A DNA stretch of 64,000 nucleotides from Microbacterium mitrae (GTDB taxonomy: Bacteria > Actinomycetota > Actinomycetes > Actinomycetales > Microbacteriaceae). The stretch covers positions 248,001-312,000 of the forward strand of contig NZ_VRSW01000002.1 in the NCBI RefSeq assembly GCF_008017445.1, given 5' to 3'. Below, in pieces: positions 24,666-33,415 of the stretch (its first letter is position 1; every line of letters begins with the position of its first letter). Made by a program: the position numbers and the translations under genes. The notes beneath the pieces were generated by a model. It searched no databases and was not told the DNA's origin. It saw only the letters and a list, made by a program, of their open reading frames with translations.

Positions 24666-25310
24666 ATGGCCGCCCGTCGTATTGCCGTCATTTCGGCAGG
24701 ACTCTCCAACCCGTCGTCGACCCGCATGCTCGCCGATCGCCTCGCCATGGCTACCGTGGCCGAGTTGAATGAACGCGGAGTCGACAGCGAAGTGCAGACC
24801 TACGAACTGCGTGACTTCGCTCATCAGATCACCGACAACATGCTCACCGGTTTTGCGCCGACCGAGCTTGAGGCCATGATCTCCAACGTCACCAACGCTG
24901 ACGCGCTGATCGTCGTGACGCCGATCTTCTCCACGAGCTACTCGGGCCTGTTCAAGTCGTTCATCGACGTGCTTGACCCCGATTCGCTCGCCGGCAAGCC
25001 GGTGCTGATCGGAGCAAACGCGGGCACCGCGCGGCACTCGCTAGCCATTGACTATGCGATTCGTCCGCTCTTTGCCTACCTGCACGCCGACACCGTGTCA
25101 TCGGGTGTCTTCGCGGCCTCCAGCGACTGGGGCTCGAACGCCGATGATGTGGCGCCATTGGGCCGCCGAGTGGAGAAGGGTGCCCGCGAACTCGCAGAGC
25201 GCATTGTCGCCAACGCGCCGGTGAACAACAGCGACCCCTTCGACCCGGCAAACTATCTGGGCGAGGGTCGCTCGTTCGGGCACCTGCTCGGTGGCCTCAC
25301 GGGCGAGTAA
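24666..25310 (+). CDS. NAD(P)H-dependent FMN reductase (CE1759 family)
   Basis: A 214-residue flavodoxin-like reductase. The FMN phosphate loop is ISAGLSNPSSTRMLADRL near residue 9, and the isoalloxazine contact is VVTPIFSTSYSGLFKSFID. It supplies reduced FMN to the LLM oxygenase just upstream; only four bases separate stop and start, and GTAAGG overlapping that stop acts as ribosome site. The pairing of CE1758 and CE1759 families is common in actinobacteria. A strong terminator closes the operon. Confidence 0.9.
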   Translation: MAARRIAVISAGLSNPSSTRMLADRLAMATVAELNERGVDSEVQTYELRDFAHQITDNMLTGFAPTELEAMISNVTNADALIVVTPIFSTSYSGLFKSFIDVLDPDSLAGKPVLIGANAGTARHSLAIDYAIRPLFAYLHADTVSSGVFAASSDWGSNADDVAPLGRRVEKGARELAERIVANAPVNNSDPFDPANYLGEGRSFGHLLGGLTGE

Positions 25311-25336
25311 TCAGAAACAGACCACCGAGTCTCACA

Positions 25337-25380
25337 CAGTGGGCGCGCTACCGGCAACGGGTAGCGCGCCCACTGTTGTT
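25337..25380. terminator. Bidirectional terminator between the FMN reductase and lyase genes
   Basis: CAGTGGGCGCGCTACC (25337-25352) and GGTAGCGCGCCCACTG (25360-25375) form a perfect 16-bp stem with a 7-base loop between convergent operons. Confidence 0.85.
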
Positions 25381-25387
25381 TGTGGCG

Positions 25388-26218
25388 TCAGGGCGAGGCG
25401 TCTGCCAGCTCGATCGTCTCTCTCGCGCGATCAATCATGGCGATATCAACAAAGGTGCCGTCTTCGAGAGCGACAGCGCCGGTTCCGATGGCGACGGCCG
25501 AATCGATTGCCGCGAGCACCGCGCGTGCGCGAGCAACTTCGTCGCTCGTGGGACGAAACGCAGCGGCAATGATGGGCAGCTGCGACGGGTGAATGGCGGT
25601 GCGGCCCCGAAAGCCGAGCGAACGGCCCACAGCGCACGACGCCGCAAGCCCCTCACCATCACGGATATTGGCGAACACCGACATCTGCGGCGACGGCAGC
25701 CCTGCCGCCCTTGCCGCGAGCACGAGCCGCATGCGCGCAAAGGCCAGGCCCGCGTCATCGTCAACGCGGAGGTCGCCGCGCAAGTCTGCCTCGCCCAGCG
25801 CGATCGAAGCGACCGCGTCGGAGGCTGTCGCGAGATCGAATGCCCGCTCCAGGCCGAGCGCGCTCTCAATCAAGAGGTGAAGGCGGCGGCTGGGCAGCGC
25901 TGTCGCAACGGCGCGAACGTCGGCTGCAGATTCCACTTTCGGAATACGCACCTCGACAAACGACGGAAGTGCAGAAATCAGCGCCAGATCATCGGCGTAC
26001 CAGGGCGAGCCGGCATGGTTGATGCGCACCTGAACGGCGCGGAGAGCGGAACCATGAAAAAAGGCGCGCAGGTTCTCACGCGCCTCGGCCTTACGTGCCG
26101 GCGCGACCGCGTCTTCCAGATCGAAGATGACGACATCAGCGGGAGAGTTCCACGCGGCAGGTATCCGTTCAGAGCGGTCAGCGCCCGTGTATAGCAGGGT
26201 GAGGGGCGGGCGGGTCAT
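25388..26218 (-). CDS. HpcH/HpaI (CitE-like) aldolase/lyase
   Basis: A 276-residue TIM-barrel lyase of the CitE/CLYBL type. Visible motifs are VVIFDLEDAVAPARKAEAR (metal-binding Asp/Glu), VRINHAGSPWYADDL, VRIPKVESAADVR, LLIESALGLERAFDLA, IALGEADLRGDL and FRGRTAIHPSQL. Relatives cleave malyl-CoA, citramalyl-CoA or similar beta-hydroxyacyl-CoA thioesters. Its ATG overlaps the stop of the CoA-transferase gene (26215-26218), so a route that activates an acid to its CoA ester and then cleaves it is a reasonable inference. It is the last gene of the nine-gene operon begun by LacI. Confidence 0.87.
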   Translation of the reverse strand: MTRPPLTLLYTGADRSERIPAAWNSPADVVIFDLEDAVAPARKAEARENLRAFFHGSALRAVQVRINHAGSPWYADDLALISALPSFVEVRIPKVESAADVRAVATALPSRRLHLLIESALGLERAFDLATASDAVASIALGEADLRGDLRVDDDAGLAFARMRLVLAARAAGLPSPQMSVFANIRDGEGLAASCAVGRSLGFRGRTAIHPSQLPIIAAAFRPTSDEVARARAVLAAIDSAVAIGTGAVALEDGTFVDIAMIDRARETIELADASP

Positions 26219-27423
26219 ACCGCGCCCGCTTCGCGTAGGCGCGAGATCTCCTCGGCCGAGTAGCCCATCTCGCCCAGCACGGCATCGGTGTCTTGGCTGT
26301 GTGCGCGCCCGGTGAACGCGATGACCCCTGCCGCGTCAGAAAGTCGAAACAACGGACCCTGCATGGTCATCGAGCCTAACTCGTCATCATCGATCCGGTG
26401 CAGGGTGCCAAGCGCCTGAAACTGCGGATCACGTGAAATGTCTTCGGCGTCGTAGATGGGGGCGACGGCGGCCTCTGCGGCCTCAAAGGCGGCGATAACT
26501 TCGTCGCGACTGTGTAGTGCGATCCAAGAGCCGACGGCCTCGTCAAGAATGTCGGCATGCTGCGCGCGCTCGCGGCCGGTGGCAAACCAGGGTTCGTCGA
26601 TGAGTTCTGGGCGGCCCACCAACCGCATGACCCGCTCGGCAATGGACTGCGCCGAGGTGGAGACCGCCACCCACTGACCATCCGAGGTACGGTAGGTATT
26701 GCGAGGCGCATTGTTGGTCGTGCGGTTGCCCGTGCGCGGCTGCACCGTGTGCAACTGATCCCAGCGGGTGATTTGGGGGCCGAGCATGGCGAGAATCGGC
26801 TCAATGATGGCGATATCGACAACTTGACCCTCACCGGTCTGCTCCCGAGCACGCAACGCCACCATGATCGCGAAGGCGGTGGCGAGGGACGCGACCCCAT
26901 CGGCCAGCCCAAACGGCGGCAGGGTGGGAGGGCCATCAGGCTCGCCGGTCATCGCGGCGAAGCCACTCATGGCTTCGGCCAGCGTGCCGAATCCGGGTCG
27001 GGTGCGATAGGGGCCGACCTGCCCAAATCCGCTCACGCGGGCGAGCACCAGGCGGGGATTGCGTGCCCGAAGCTCATCCCATCCCAGCCCCCACCGTTCG
27101 AGAGTGCCTGGGCGGAAGTTCTCGATCACGACGTCGGCGGTTTCGGCGAGCTTCAAGAAGACCTCACGCCCGCCGGGGGAGGAGAGGTTGGCCGTTACCG
27201 TCTGCTTGTTGCGCCCCAGCGTTTTCCACCACAGGTTGACGCCATCTTTCGCAACGCCATGGGTGCGCGCCGGATCGGGGCGAGTGGGATGCTCGACCTT
27301 GATGACTTCGGCACCGTTGTCGCCGAGGTGCATCGCAGCCATCGGCCCGGCAAACAGTGTTGCGGCGTCAATGACGCGGATGCCCGCGAGCGCACCGGCC
27401 TGCGGATCGGTGCCGACGTTCAT
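26215..27423 (-). CDS. Family III CoA-transferase (CaiB/BaiF)
   Basis: A 402-residue class III CoA-transferase. The opening LAGIRVIDAATLFAGPMAAMHLGDNGAEVIKVE and RNKQTVTANLSSPGGREVFLKLAETADVVIENFRPGTLERWGLG are family hallmarks; the catalytic Asp should lie in the segment before GEPDGPP. These enzymes move CoA between carboxylic acids through an aspartyl anhydride. It overlaps the fusion gene before it and the lyase gene behind it by four bases each. Together with the CitE-like lyase it implies CoA-dependent breakdown of a carboxylic acid, possibly freed by the upstream hydrolases. Confidence 0.9.
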   Translation of the reverse strand: MNVGTDPQAGALAGIRVIDAATLFAGPMAAMHLGDNGAEVIKVEHPTRPDPARTHGVAKDGVNLWWKTLGRNKQTVTANLSSPGGREVFLKLAETADVVIENFRPGTLERWGLGWDELRARNPRLVLARVSGFGQVGPYRTRPGFGTLAEAMSGFAAMTGEPDGPPTLPPFGLADGVASLATAFAIMVALRAREQTGEGQVVDIAIIEPILAMLGPQITRWDQLHTVQPRTGNRTTNNAPRNTYRTSDGQWVAVSTSAQSIAERVMRLVGRPELIDEPWFATGRERAQHADILDEAVGSWIALHSRDEVIAAFEAAEAAVAPIYDAEDISRDPQFQALGTLHRIDDDELGSMTMQGPLFRLSDAAGVIAFTGRAHSQDTDAVLGEMGYSAEEISRLREAGAV

Positions 27424-29381
27424 GATGACTCCTCATCCCAGGCCAGACGAAACCCGATGGTTGCGGATCGATCAAGGCCCAGGCCCGGGCGCAAGAATTT
27501 GACCGCATAGTCCGCTTCGTGCGGGCCCCCCTCGATGTACCAGTCGGATCCTTCGGCGATGTAGTCCGCGCCGCCCTTCAGCATCACGAAGCGGGTGCGA
27601 CCATCGGAATACTCCGACTCCGTCCAGTTCCATACGCGCGGTGTACCACGCTGGAATGACTCATCCGCGCCGGCGAGTTGCCATTCGTCTTCCGTTGCCA
27701 GCCGTGCACCGCGCCAGGCAGCGTACGCGCGAGCATCATCCAGATTGACGAAGGTCACGGGTTCGTTCTCCGTGCCAGCGGCGGGAGCACCGTCTTGCCA
27801 TTGAAGAAGGTAGCGGTGGTCGATGGCAGGCACATAGCCCGACTCGGCGACGAAGGCAGCGAATTGCCGGTTGGTGACCTCCGTCTGCGCGACGCGAACC
27901 CCACCGTGCAGCACGACCTCGCGCTGTAACGTGCGCGCATCGTGCAGGCGCGGCGGCAGTGGCTTGAACTCGTCAACGTACGGTGCACCCTGGTACATAC
28001 CCGTCTCGCGGGCGCGGTATCGCACCGTCACAACGTGCTCTCCCGACGCAATCAGCACCGATGGTTCCGTCGCAGTATCGCGCGAGCTCCCCTCGGCGAG
28101 CACGCGTCGCGCAATGCGATGAGCAAAGGCGGGGGAGCCGGTAGGAACCACGTTGGCCGCGGCGACAGCTGCCTCCAGGCCCGCAAACCAGACAGGAGCG
28201 GCATCGCCGCTATGGCCGACAGCGGCGGCGATGGAGCGACCCGGAACCGTGATCGGCGGATGATCGGCGTGGACCACGCCGGTCCAGTCGGTCGTCCCCC
28301 GGTTCACCAGGGTGAACAGGGTTACGCCCTCCTTCTCCCACGAGGACGCGTACACGCCCGCGGCCTCCGCGTCGGCCGTCAGGGCGGCCAGCGGGGTCCA
28401 CGCGCCCGTGAGGAGAAGATCTTCTGCCGCACGCGTCACCGTCTGCAGCCGTCGCAACGTGTTGGCGTCACGTTCGCTCCAGCCGACCCAAACGCCAAAC
28501 ACGACCTCCCACACCATCACGCCAACACCGTTCAACCAGGCTGATTGCAGTTCTTCGCTGTGGTCGCGGTGCCAGCGGCGCACATGATGCTGCATGTGGC
28601 GGCGCTCGTACCAGTGCGCGCGAAGGACGCCAGGAACCTCGGAGTCGGCGAAAAACTGCGCCCACGATGAGGTGTGATCTTCGGTGCGCTCCACGGCCAG
28701 CTTGCTTTCGCCCTCCAGCACGATGCCGTCTTTTGCGGCATTGAGCGCGGCCACCAGATCAGGATCGGCCTTCTTCAGGGTGTCGAGAAAGACGCCGTCG
28801 GCATCGAAGTCGGCGATGACGGCTGCCAGTTCTTCCCGGTCGGCGCCAGCGCGTCGCGTTCCGATGTCCCACGGGTTGTAGTCGACGAATACCTTGAGCC
28901 CGGCGGCATGCAGATCATCCACGAGGCGGCGAAGGCCCGGAATGTCACGGTAGTAGTCCCACTGGTTGCGGTCATCGACGCCGATGATGGGGTAGGCGTG
29001 CCAGAGAACGACCGCGTCTAGCCCGTCGAATCGTGCTTGAGCGTCAGCGATCAGGCGCTCCGGGGTGAAACGGTGCTCGTCAAACGAATAGAGCAGTTCG
29101 TCCCACAACCACACCTGGGCGACGGTGCGACATTGGGCCGCCCACTGCGCGTTGGGGTTCTCGTAGCCGGTGCCGACGAAGCCGTGGCGCTCGCGGGCGT
29201 CACGGCGCCATTCGTCGAGTCTGGCCCGCCATGCGTCGCGCTCGGCAGGGTTGGTCGGGCCGGAGAAGATCTTTGCCTCATCGAGCGCGACACTCAGCTC
29301 GCGCGTCAAGGCTGCAGAGGTGTCGATGGCGGTCGGCAGATCGATCGGCCGCGGAACGAGGGGATCAAACGTGTAGGTCAC
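27420..29381 (-). CDS. Glycosidase-like TIM-barrel fused to a cysteine-free FGE-like domain
   Basis: A 653-residue protein without a signal peptide. Residues about 90-330 resemble a glycoside-hydrolase TIM barrel (VVLWHAYPIIGVDDRNQWDYY, FVDYNPWDIG, DGVFLDTLKKADP, GIVLEGES), and a beta-rich region follows. From about residue 485 to the end it matches the formylglycine-generating-enzyme fold: VAQTEVTNRQFAAFVAESGY, RLATEDEWQLAGA, RVWNWTESEY and FLRPGLGLDRSATIGFRLAW. True FGEs need a Cys pair near the C-terminus; this domain has no cysteine at all, so it should not mature sulfatases. A sugar-binding or another catalytic role is more likely. It is part of the LacI-ABC operon. Confidence 0.72.
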   Translation of the reverse strand: MTYTFDPLVPRPIDLPTAIDTSAALTRELSVALDEAKIFSGPTNPAERDAWRARLDEWRRDARERHGFVGTGYENPNAQWAAQCRTVAQVWLWDELLYSFDEHRFTPERLIADAQARFDGLDAVVLWHAYPIIGVDDRNQWDYYRDIPGLRRLVDDLHAAGLKVFVDYNPWDIGTRRAGADREELAAVIADFDADGVFLDTLKKADPDLVAALNAAKDGIVLEGESKLAVERTEDHTSSWAQFFADSEVPGVLRAHWYERRHMQHHVRRWHRDHSEELQSAWLNGVGVMVWEVVFGVWVGWSERDANTLRRLQTVTRAAEDLLLTGAWTPLAALTADAEAAGVYASSWEKEGVTLFTLVNRGTTDWTGVVHADHPPITVPGRSIAAAVGHSGDAAPVWFAGLEAAVAAANVVPTGSPAFAHRIARRVLAEGSSRDTATEPSVLIASGEHVVTVRYRARETGMYQGAPYVDEFKPLPPRLHDARTLQREVVLHGGVRVAQTEVTNRQFAAFVAESGYVPAIDHRYLLQWQDGAPAAGTENEPVTFVNLDDARAYAAWRGARLATEDEWQLAGADESFQRGTPRVWNWTESEYSDGRTRFVMLKGGADYIAEGSDWYIEGGPHEADYAVKFLRPGLGLDRSATIGFRLAWDEESS

Positions 29382-29404
29382 GTCACATGCTTTCTGTTGC
29401 TTCG

Positions 29405-30775
29405 CTAGTGCGCAGGAGAGATAAGTGCCAGGGTGCGCTCAACCAGGCGCGAAATCTGTTGGTCTCCGCCGGGGAGGGACGTGGCGATCGTGTTGCGCAG
29501 CGGGCTCGTCCACCGTGATTCGATGCCCTCGAATCCGCGGACGGCTCCCACGACGGCGCCAACGGTCGCACCTGCAGAATCGGTGTCCCAGCCCGCGGTG
29601 ACGGCGATCGAAATACTCGCCGCGAAGTCACCGCGGCCCACCTGAAGGGCATAAGCAATGACGGCCGCATTGTTGAGGGTGTGCACCCAGTGCAGCTCGC
29701 CATACTTCGCGTGCAGGGCATCGAGTGCCCCGCGCACACCGTCTTCGCTGATGTCGCCGTCGGCGCCGAGTGCGCGACCGAAGGCAATAGCCTCAGCAAG
29801 GCGACTCTGCGGCGGCACGATGGTTCCGGCGTCATCCAGCGCCTCGGCGACGGTACCGGCGGTCAGCGCCGCCGCGCCGAGAGCCGCCGCCCACATGGCG
29901 CCGTACACACCGTTTCGGGTGTGGCTAAGTCTGGCGTCTTCGTAGGCCAGGTGCGCGGCGGTCAGTACGTCGCCTGGGCTCACCCAGCCGAACACGTCGG
30001 TGCGGATGAGCGCACCGATCCATTCCCGGAACGGGTTGTGGTGCGTCGCCGTTTGAGGCACGGGCCGCGCGTCGAGAATATTGCGATATGCGGCACGCTC
30101 GGCCGTGAACGACCGGCCGGCGGGGAGCGCATCGAGCCAGAGTTGCGCGACGTCCTCGGTCGTGAATTCTCGACCCTTGGCTTCCAGCAACGTCAGCGCC
30201 AGCAGCGGATAGTTGAGATCATCGTCCTCTGGCATGCCATCGATGTTTTCCGCCAGCGATGTCGGCGCTGAACGCTTGTTCCATGGCCATCGCTCGTTAA
30301 CCTCAGCAGGCAACCCCTGTGCGGTGAACCAATCATTCAGCGGCCATCGGTCCGTGGCGCGGAGAATTTCTTCAATGCCCTGGCGCGGGATCTTCTCGAC
30401 CGGCTTACCCAACAGGCACCCCGCCGCACGCCCGGCCCATGCGCCGTGCACCCGGTCGCGCAGGTCGGTGGGAACGGGGCGCACTGCCGCCGGAGTCAGT
30501 GTGGCGACGATGTCGTTCCACGTCTCTGGTTCGGCGGCGTCGATCGCGGCTGGTTGCTCGTCCAGTTCGTCAAGCAGTTGCCGCGCCAGCGGGCGCAATG
30601 CTGCCATCGCTGGGTCGGTGCCCGCTCCGCTGACCTCGGGCGTCATGGTTCCGCCCGCTTGCTGCCAGCGCTCAGCGACCGCGTCGACACTCTTGCCCTC
30701 GACGCGGGCTTGCACCAGTTCGTGAGGGAGAAGGTCTTCGGGCTGGGCCCAGGTGAGCCTCACAGTGAGGCCCAA
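29405..30775 (-). CDS. ADP-ribosylglycohydrolase family protein (second copy)
   Basis: A 456-residue protein with about 100 extra N-terminal residues before the ADP-ribosylglycohydrolase fold. The fold starts at DRVHGAWAGRAAGCLLGKPVE; the dinuclear magnesium ligands are suggested by MPEDDDLNYPLLAL and GWDTDSAGATVGAVVGAVRG. Classical members remove ADP-ribose from Arg or dinitrogenase reductase, but many members in sugar operons act on unknown N- or O-ribosides. It overlaps the first copy by 16 bases, so both are made together, as expected for related steps or a heteromer. Confidence 0.85.
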   Translation of the reverse strand: MGLTVRLTWAQPEDLLPHELVQARVEGKSVDAVAERWQQAGGTMTPEVSGAGTDPAMAALRPLARQLLDELDEQPAAIDAAEPETWNDIVATLTPAAVRPVPTDLRDRVHGAWAGRAAGCLLGKPVEKIPRQGIEEILRATDRWPLNDWFTAQGLPAEVNERWPWNKRSAPTSLAENIDGMPEDDDLNYPLLALTLLEAKGREFTTEDVAQLWLDALPAGRSFTAERAAYRNILDARPVPQTATHHNPFREWIGALIRTDVFGWVSPGDVLTAAHLAYEDARLSHTRNGVYGAMWAAALGAAALTAGTVAEALDDAGTIVPPQSRLAEAIAFGRALGADGDISEDGVRGALDALHAKYGELHWVHTLNNAAVIAYALQVGRGDFAASISIAVTAGWDTDSAGATVGAVVGAVRGFEGIESRWTSPLRNTIATSLPGGDQQISRLVERTLALISPAH

Positions 30776-31917
30776 TCGCCGAGGCGCGCGCTACGTGCGG
30801 CGGCGCGCTCCTGGTCGGCGGTGAGAATGTCGCGGGCGGCATCGGCCATGAGACGACCGGTCTCGCGAATATCCATCTTGCTCGCGGCCTCAATCTCGTC
30901 AATCCATTCCGCGGGCACAACTTCGGTGCCGCCGAGCCCTGCGCACAGGGCCGCCGCCATGACGGCGATCGAGTCGGCGTCGCGACCGTAGTTGACGGAG
31001 GCGAGGACGGAACCACGAAAGTCGCCGCGGTGCGCCAAGATGAAGGCGAAAGCGACCGGAAGCTCCTCGATCGCCTTAGTACGCGAGGGCCGCCTGGCAT
31101 CCATCGACATCTGACGGTATTCGGGCCCAACCGAATCAAACGGGGCAACAACGTCACGAATGTGCGCGGCAAGGGCGCGCTCGTCTTCATCGTTTTGTGG
31201 CGTCGGAACATCGTGGATCGCCTCGAAAACGGCGCGCATCGCGGCGCGGGTTCCGTCGTGCGAAAGCGTGAGGGCGGCGTCTGTCACATCGGCGAGCGTC
31301 GCGCCGGGGGCAACGGCCGCGGCGACCATCGCGGCAAACACGCCGGCGGCTTCTCGACCGTAGCTGGCCTGGTGCGCTCCGGTGATGTCAATGGCCTCCG
31401 CATATGCGGCAGCCGGGTCGCCGGCGTTAGCGAGGCCTACGGGGGCGATGTACATCGCGGCGCCGCAGTTGATGATGTTGCCAACGCCAGCCTCGCGGGG
31501 GTCGACGTGGCCGTAGTGCAGGCGCCCGACGATCCACTTCTCGGCGAGAAACACGCGTTGCAGCAGGAGGGCGGTCGATTCGAGCTCGGGAATCCACCGT
31601 GGTTCGCCGATCATGAGCGGAACCAGGTCTTCGGCAACGGAGTAGGCGTCCAGGTGCGTTCGTCGCTTGGCATACACCTCGACGAGGGCGCGGGTCATCA
31701 GAGTGTCGTCGGTGATGTGCCCGTCACCCTTGTGGTACGGCGCGATGGGGCGCGCGTCTTGCCAGTTTTCAAACCACGGCTCAACGATGCCGGTGACCCG
31801 GCCGCCATGACGTTCTTCGATCTGCTGCGGAGTCCATCCCTCGACGGCGCCGCCCAGGGCGTCGCCCACGGCTGCTCCGGTGATGACGGCGATCGATCGG
31901 TCCTCAAGCCAGCTCAC
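30760..31917 (-). CDS. ADP-ribosylglycohydrolase family protein (first copy)
   Basis: A 385-residue enzyme in which the fold begins at once: ITGAAVGDALGGAVEGW near residue 11, the metal motif DGHITDDTLMTRALVEVY, and the C-terminal NYGRDADSIAVMAAALCAGLGG. All acidic magnesium ligands typical of the family are present. GTG 31917 has GGAG upstream. It follows the sugar-type solute-binding protein after an intercistronic hairpin, so uptake of a glycosylated or ribosylated compound followed by hydrolysis is the likely theme. Sequence identity with the second copy appears low. Confidence 0.87.
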   Translation of the reverse strand: MSWLEDRSIAVITGAAVGDALGGAVEGWTPQQIEERHGGRVTGIVEPWFENWQDARPIAPYHKGDGHITDDTLMTRALVEVYAKRRTHLDAYSVAEDLVPLMIGEPRWIPELESTALLLQRVFLAEKWIVGRLHYGHVDPREAGVGNIINCGAAMYIAPVGLANAGDPAAAYAEAIDITGAHQASYGREAAGVFAAMVAAAVAPGATLADVTDAALTLSHDGTRAAMRAVFEAIHDVPTPQNDEDERALAAHIRDVVAPFDSVGPEYRQMSMDARRPSRTKAIEELPVAFAFILAHRGDFRGSVLASVNYGRDADSIAVMAAALCAGLGGTEVVPAEWIDEIEAASKMDIRETGRLMADAARDILTADQERAAARSARLGDWASL

Positions 31918-31928
31918 GTTCTACTCCT

Positions 31929-31988
31929 GTCGTGTTGCGCTTGCACTGCTTTGCGTGTTCGTGCGCGGTGATACGTCGTGTTGCGCTT
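31929..31988. repeat. 14-bp direct repeat between the solute-binding protein and glycohydrolase genes
   Basis: GTCGTGTTGCGCTT occurs at 31929-31942 and again at 31975-31988, 46 bp apart. Confidence 0.5.
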
Positions 31989-32000
31989 TGCGCCGAGTGT

Positions 32001-32036
32001 TTTGGGGGCGAAGCGGCGATGCGCTTCGCCCCCAAA
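32001..32036 (-). terminator. Intercistronic stem-loop after the solute-binding protein gene
   Basis: TTTGGGGGCGAAGCG (32001-32015) pairs perfectly with CGCTTCGCCCCCAAA (32022-32036), loop 6. It lies four bases behind the stop on the minus strand and lacks a U-run, so it is more likely an mRNA-stabilising or partial-attenuation hairpin than a full terminator. Confidence 0.6.
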
Positions 32037-32039
32037 GGA

Positions 32040-33341
32040 TTACTTGGTGATCGAATCCCAGCCGCTCAGCAGCTCAGCGGCCGTCTGCTCGGAGTTGTTT
32101 TCACCGGCAATGTACTTCTGATACGCGGGCGTTGCGACCGTGTCCTTCCACTGCGCGTAGGCGTCAACGAACAGGTAGGGGGCGCTGGTCATGTACTGAC
32201 CGGACTGCAGAATCTGATCCCATCCGTTTTCGCCAGCCATTTCGGCAGCCAGTGCTTCCTGGCCAGACGTGGTCGCCGGAATCAGTGCGTCAGCCTTGTT
32301 CAGCGCGGCGAGGTTGTCTGCCTCGGTGAAGAACTCGATAAACGCTGCTGCCTCTTCGATGTGCTCCGAGTCGATGTTGACCGACAGCGTCTGCGGGTTG
32401 GCGGCCTGGTCTGCACCCTCCGGGCCCTCGAGTGGCGGCAACACGATCCAGTCGAATCCTTCTGGCGCGTCCTTTGCGATGTTGGCGGCCTGGTACGAAC
32501 CCTGCACCGTCATTGCAACCTGACCCGCGTAGAACGAAGCCAAGACCTCGCCGCCCGACTGGGTGAGTCCGACAGGCAGCATCGACTTGTCCGTGTGAGC
32601 CATCGTGTCGACGAGGTCAGGCAGTGCCATCTCGCCCTCACCGATCGTGAGCGTTGCGTCCGATCCGGAGCCTTCAAAATAGGTTCCGCCGAACTGCGGT
32701 GCCATGGCCATAAACGCGGCCGTTGGGCTCTTCAGGCCCCAACCGAGGCCGTAGACGTCGGCGGTCGTTGTCGCCTTCGCCATTTCCTGCAGATCATCCC
32801 ACGTCATGGTGTCGCCGGTGGGAATCTCCACACCCGCCGCTTCGAGCAGGGTCTTGTTGGCAAAGACCATGTAGGACTGCAGCTCGGTCGGGTAGGCCAC
32901 GACCTGGTCGTCAACGGTCACCGAGTCGAGGATGCCCTCGGGAATGTCTTTCTTGCGCTCCTCCGACATGTACTCGCTCAAGTCGGCGAGGTAGCCGTCG
33001 CGGGCGAATGGAACGATGCTTGCGGCTTCGTAGTGGATGATGTCGGGCGCTGCGCCACCGTTGAACTGCGTGATCAGCTTGTCGTAGATGCCATCCCAGC
33101 CGGCAGGAACAATCTCCACCTGCACGTCCGGGTTGGCTTCGTTCCACTCCGCGACGATTGCTTCGGTGGCGGCGATGGCTGCCGGCTGGTCAGACAGCGA
33201 CTGGAACGTGAGGGCGATGGGTTCGCCTGAGGCGTTGTCGCCGTTGCCGTTGTCAGTGTCTGAGCTGGGTGACGAGCAACCGGCAAGGACGAGCGCTGTG
33301 AGCGAGAGACCAGCGGCGATGGATACACCACGAGATTTCAT
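32040..33341 (-). CDS. Extracellular solute-binding lipoprotein of a sugar-type ABC transporter
   Basis: A 433-residue family 1 (MalE-like) binding protein. The signal peptide ends in the lipobox LVLAGC with Cys22 as lipid anchor, followed by a Ser/Asp/Asn/Gly linker (residues 23-41). The mature protein has EAIVAEWNEANPDVQVEIVP, GAAPDIIHYEA and FYAGQVAMTVQGSY, typical of carbohydrate binders. The ATG at 33341 is used because AGGAAG precedes it. It belongs with the two permeases upstream in the operon; no ATPase gene is present, so a shared MsiK-type ATPase elsewhere is expected. Confidence 0.93.
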   Translation of the reverse strand: MKSRGVSIAAGLSLTALVLAGCSSPSSDTDNGNGDNASGEPIALTFQSLSDQPAAIAATEAIVAEWNEANPDVQVEIVPAGWDGIYDKLITQFNGGAAPDIIHYEAASIVPFARDGYLADLSEYMSEERKKDIPEGILDSVTVDDQVVAYPTELQSYMVFANKTLLEAAGVEIPTGDTMTWDDLQEMAKATTTADVYGLGWGLKSPTAAFMAMAPQFGGTYFEGSGSDATLTIGEGEMALPDLVDTMAHTDKSMLPVGLTQSGGEVLASFYAGQVAMTVQGSYQAANIAKDAPEGFDWIVLPPLEGPEGADQAANPQTLSVNIDSEHIEEAAAFIEFFTEADNLAALNKADALIPATTSGQEALAAEMAGENGWDQILQSGQYMTSAPYLFVDAYAQWKDTVATPAYQKYIAGENNSEQTAAELLSGWDSITK

Positions 33342-33415
33342 GGGTCTTCCTTTCGAATATGTGTTGCGGAACATCTGCGTTGACCGGAACGGAGGGTTTT
33401 GGACGGAGGTGGGCG

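Noticed and set aside
27420..29381. Formylglycine-generating enzyme for the neighbouring sulfatase
   Set aside because: The FGE-like domain has no cysteines, so it lacks the required catalytic pair.
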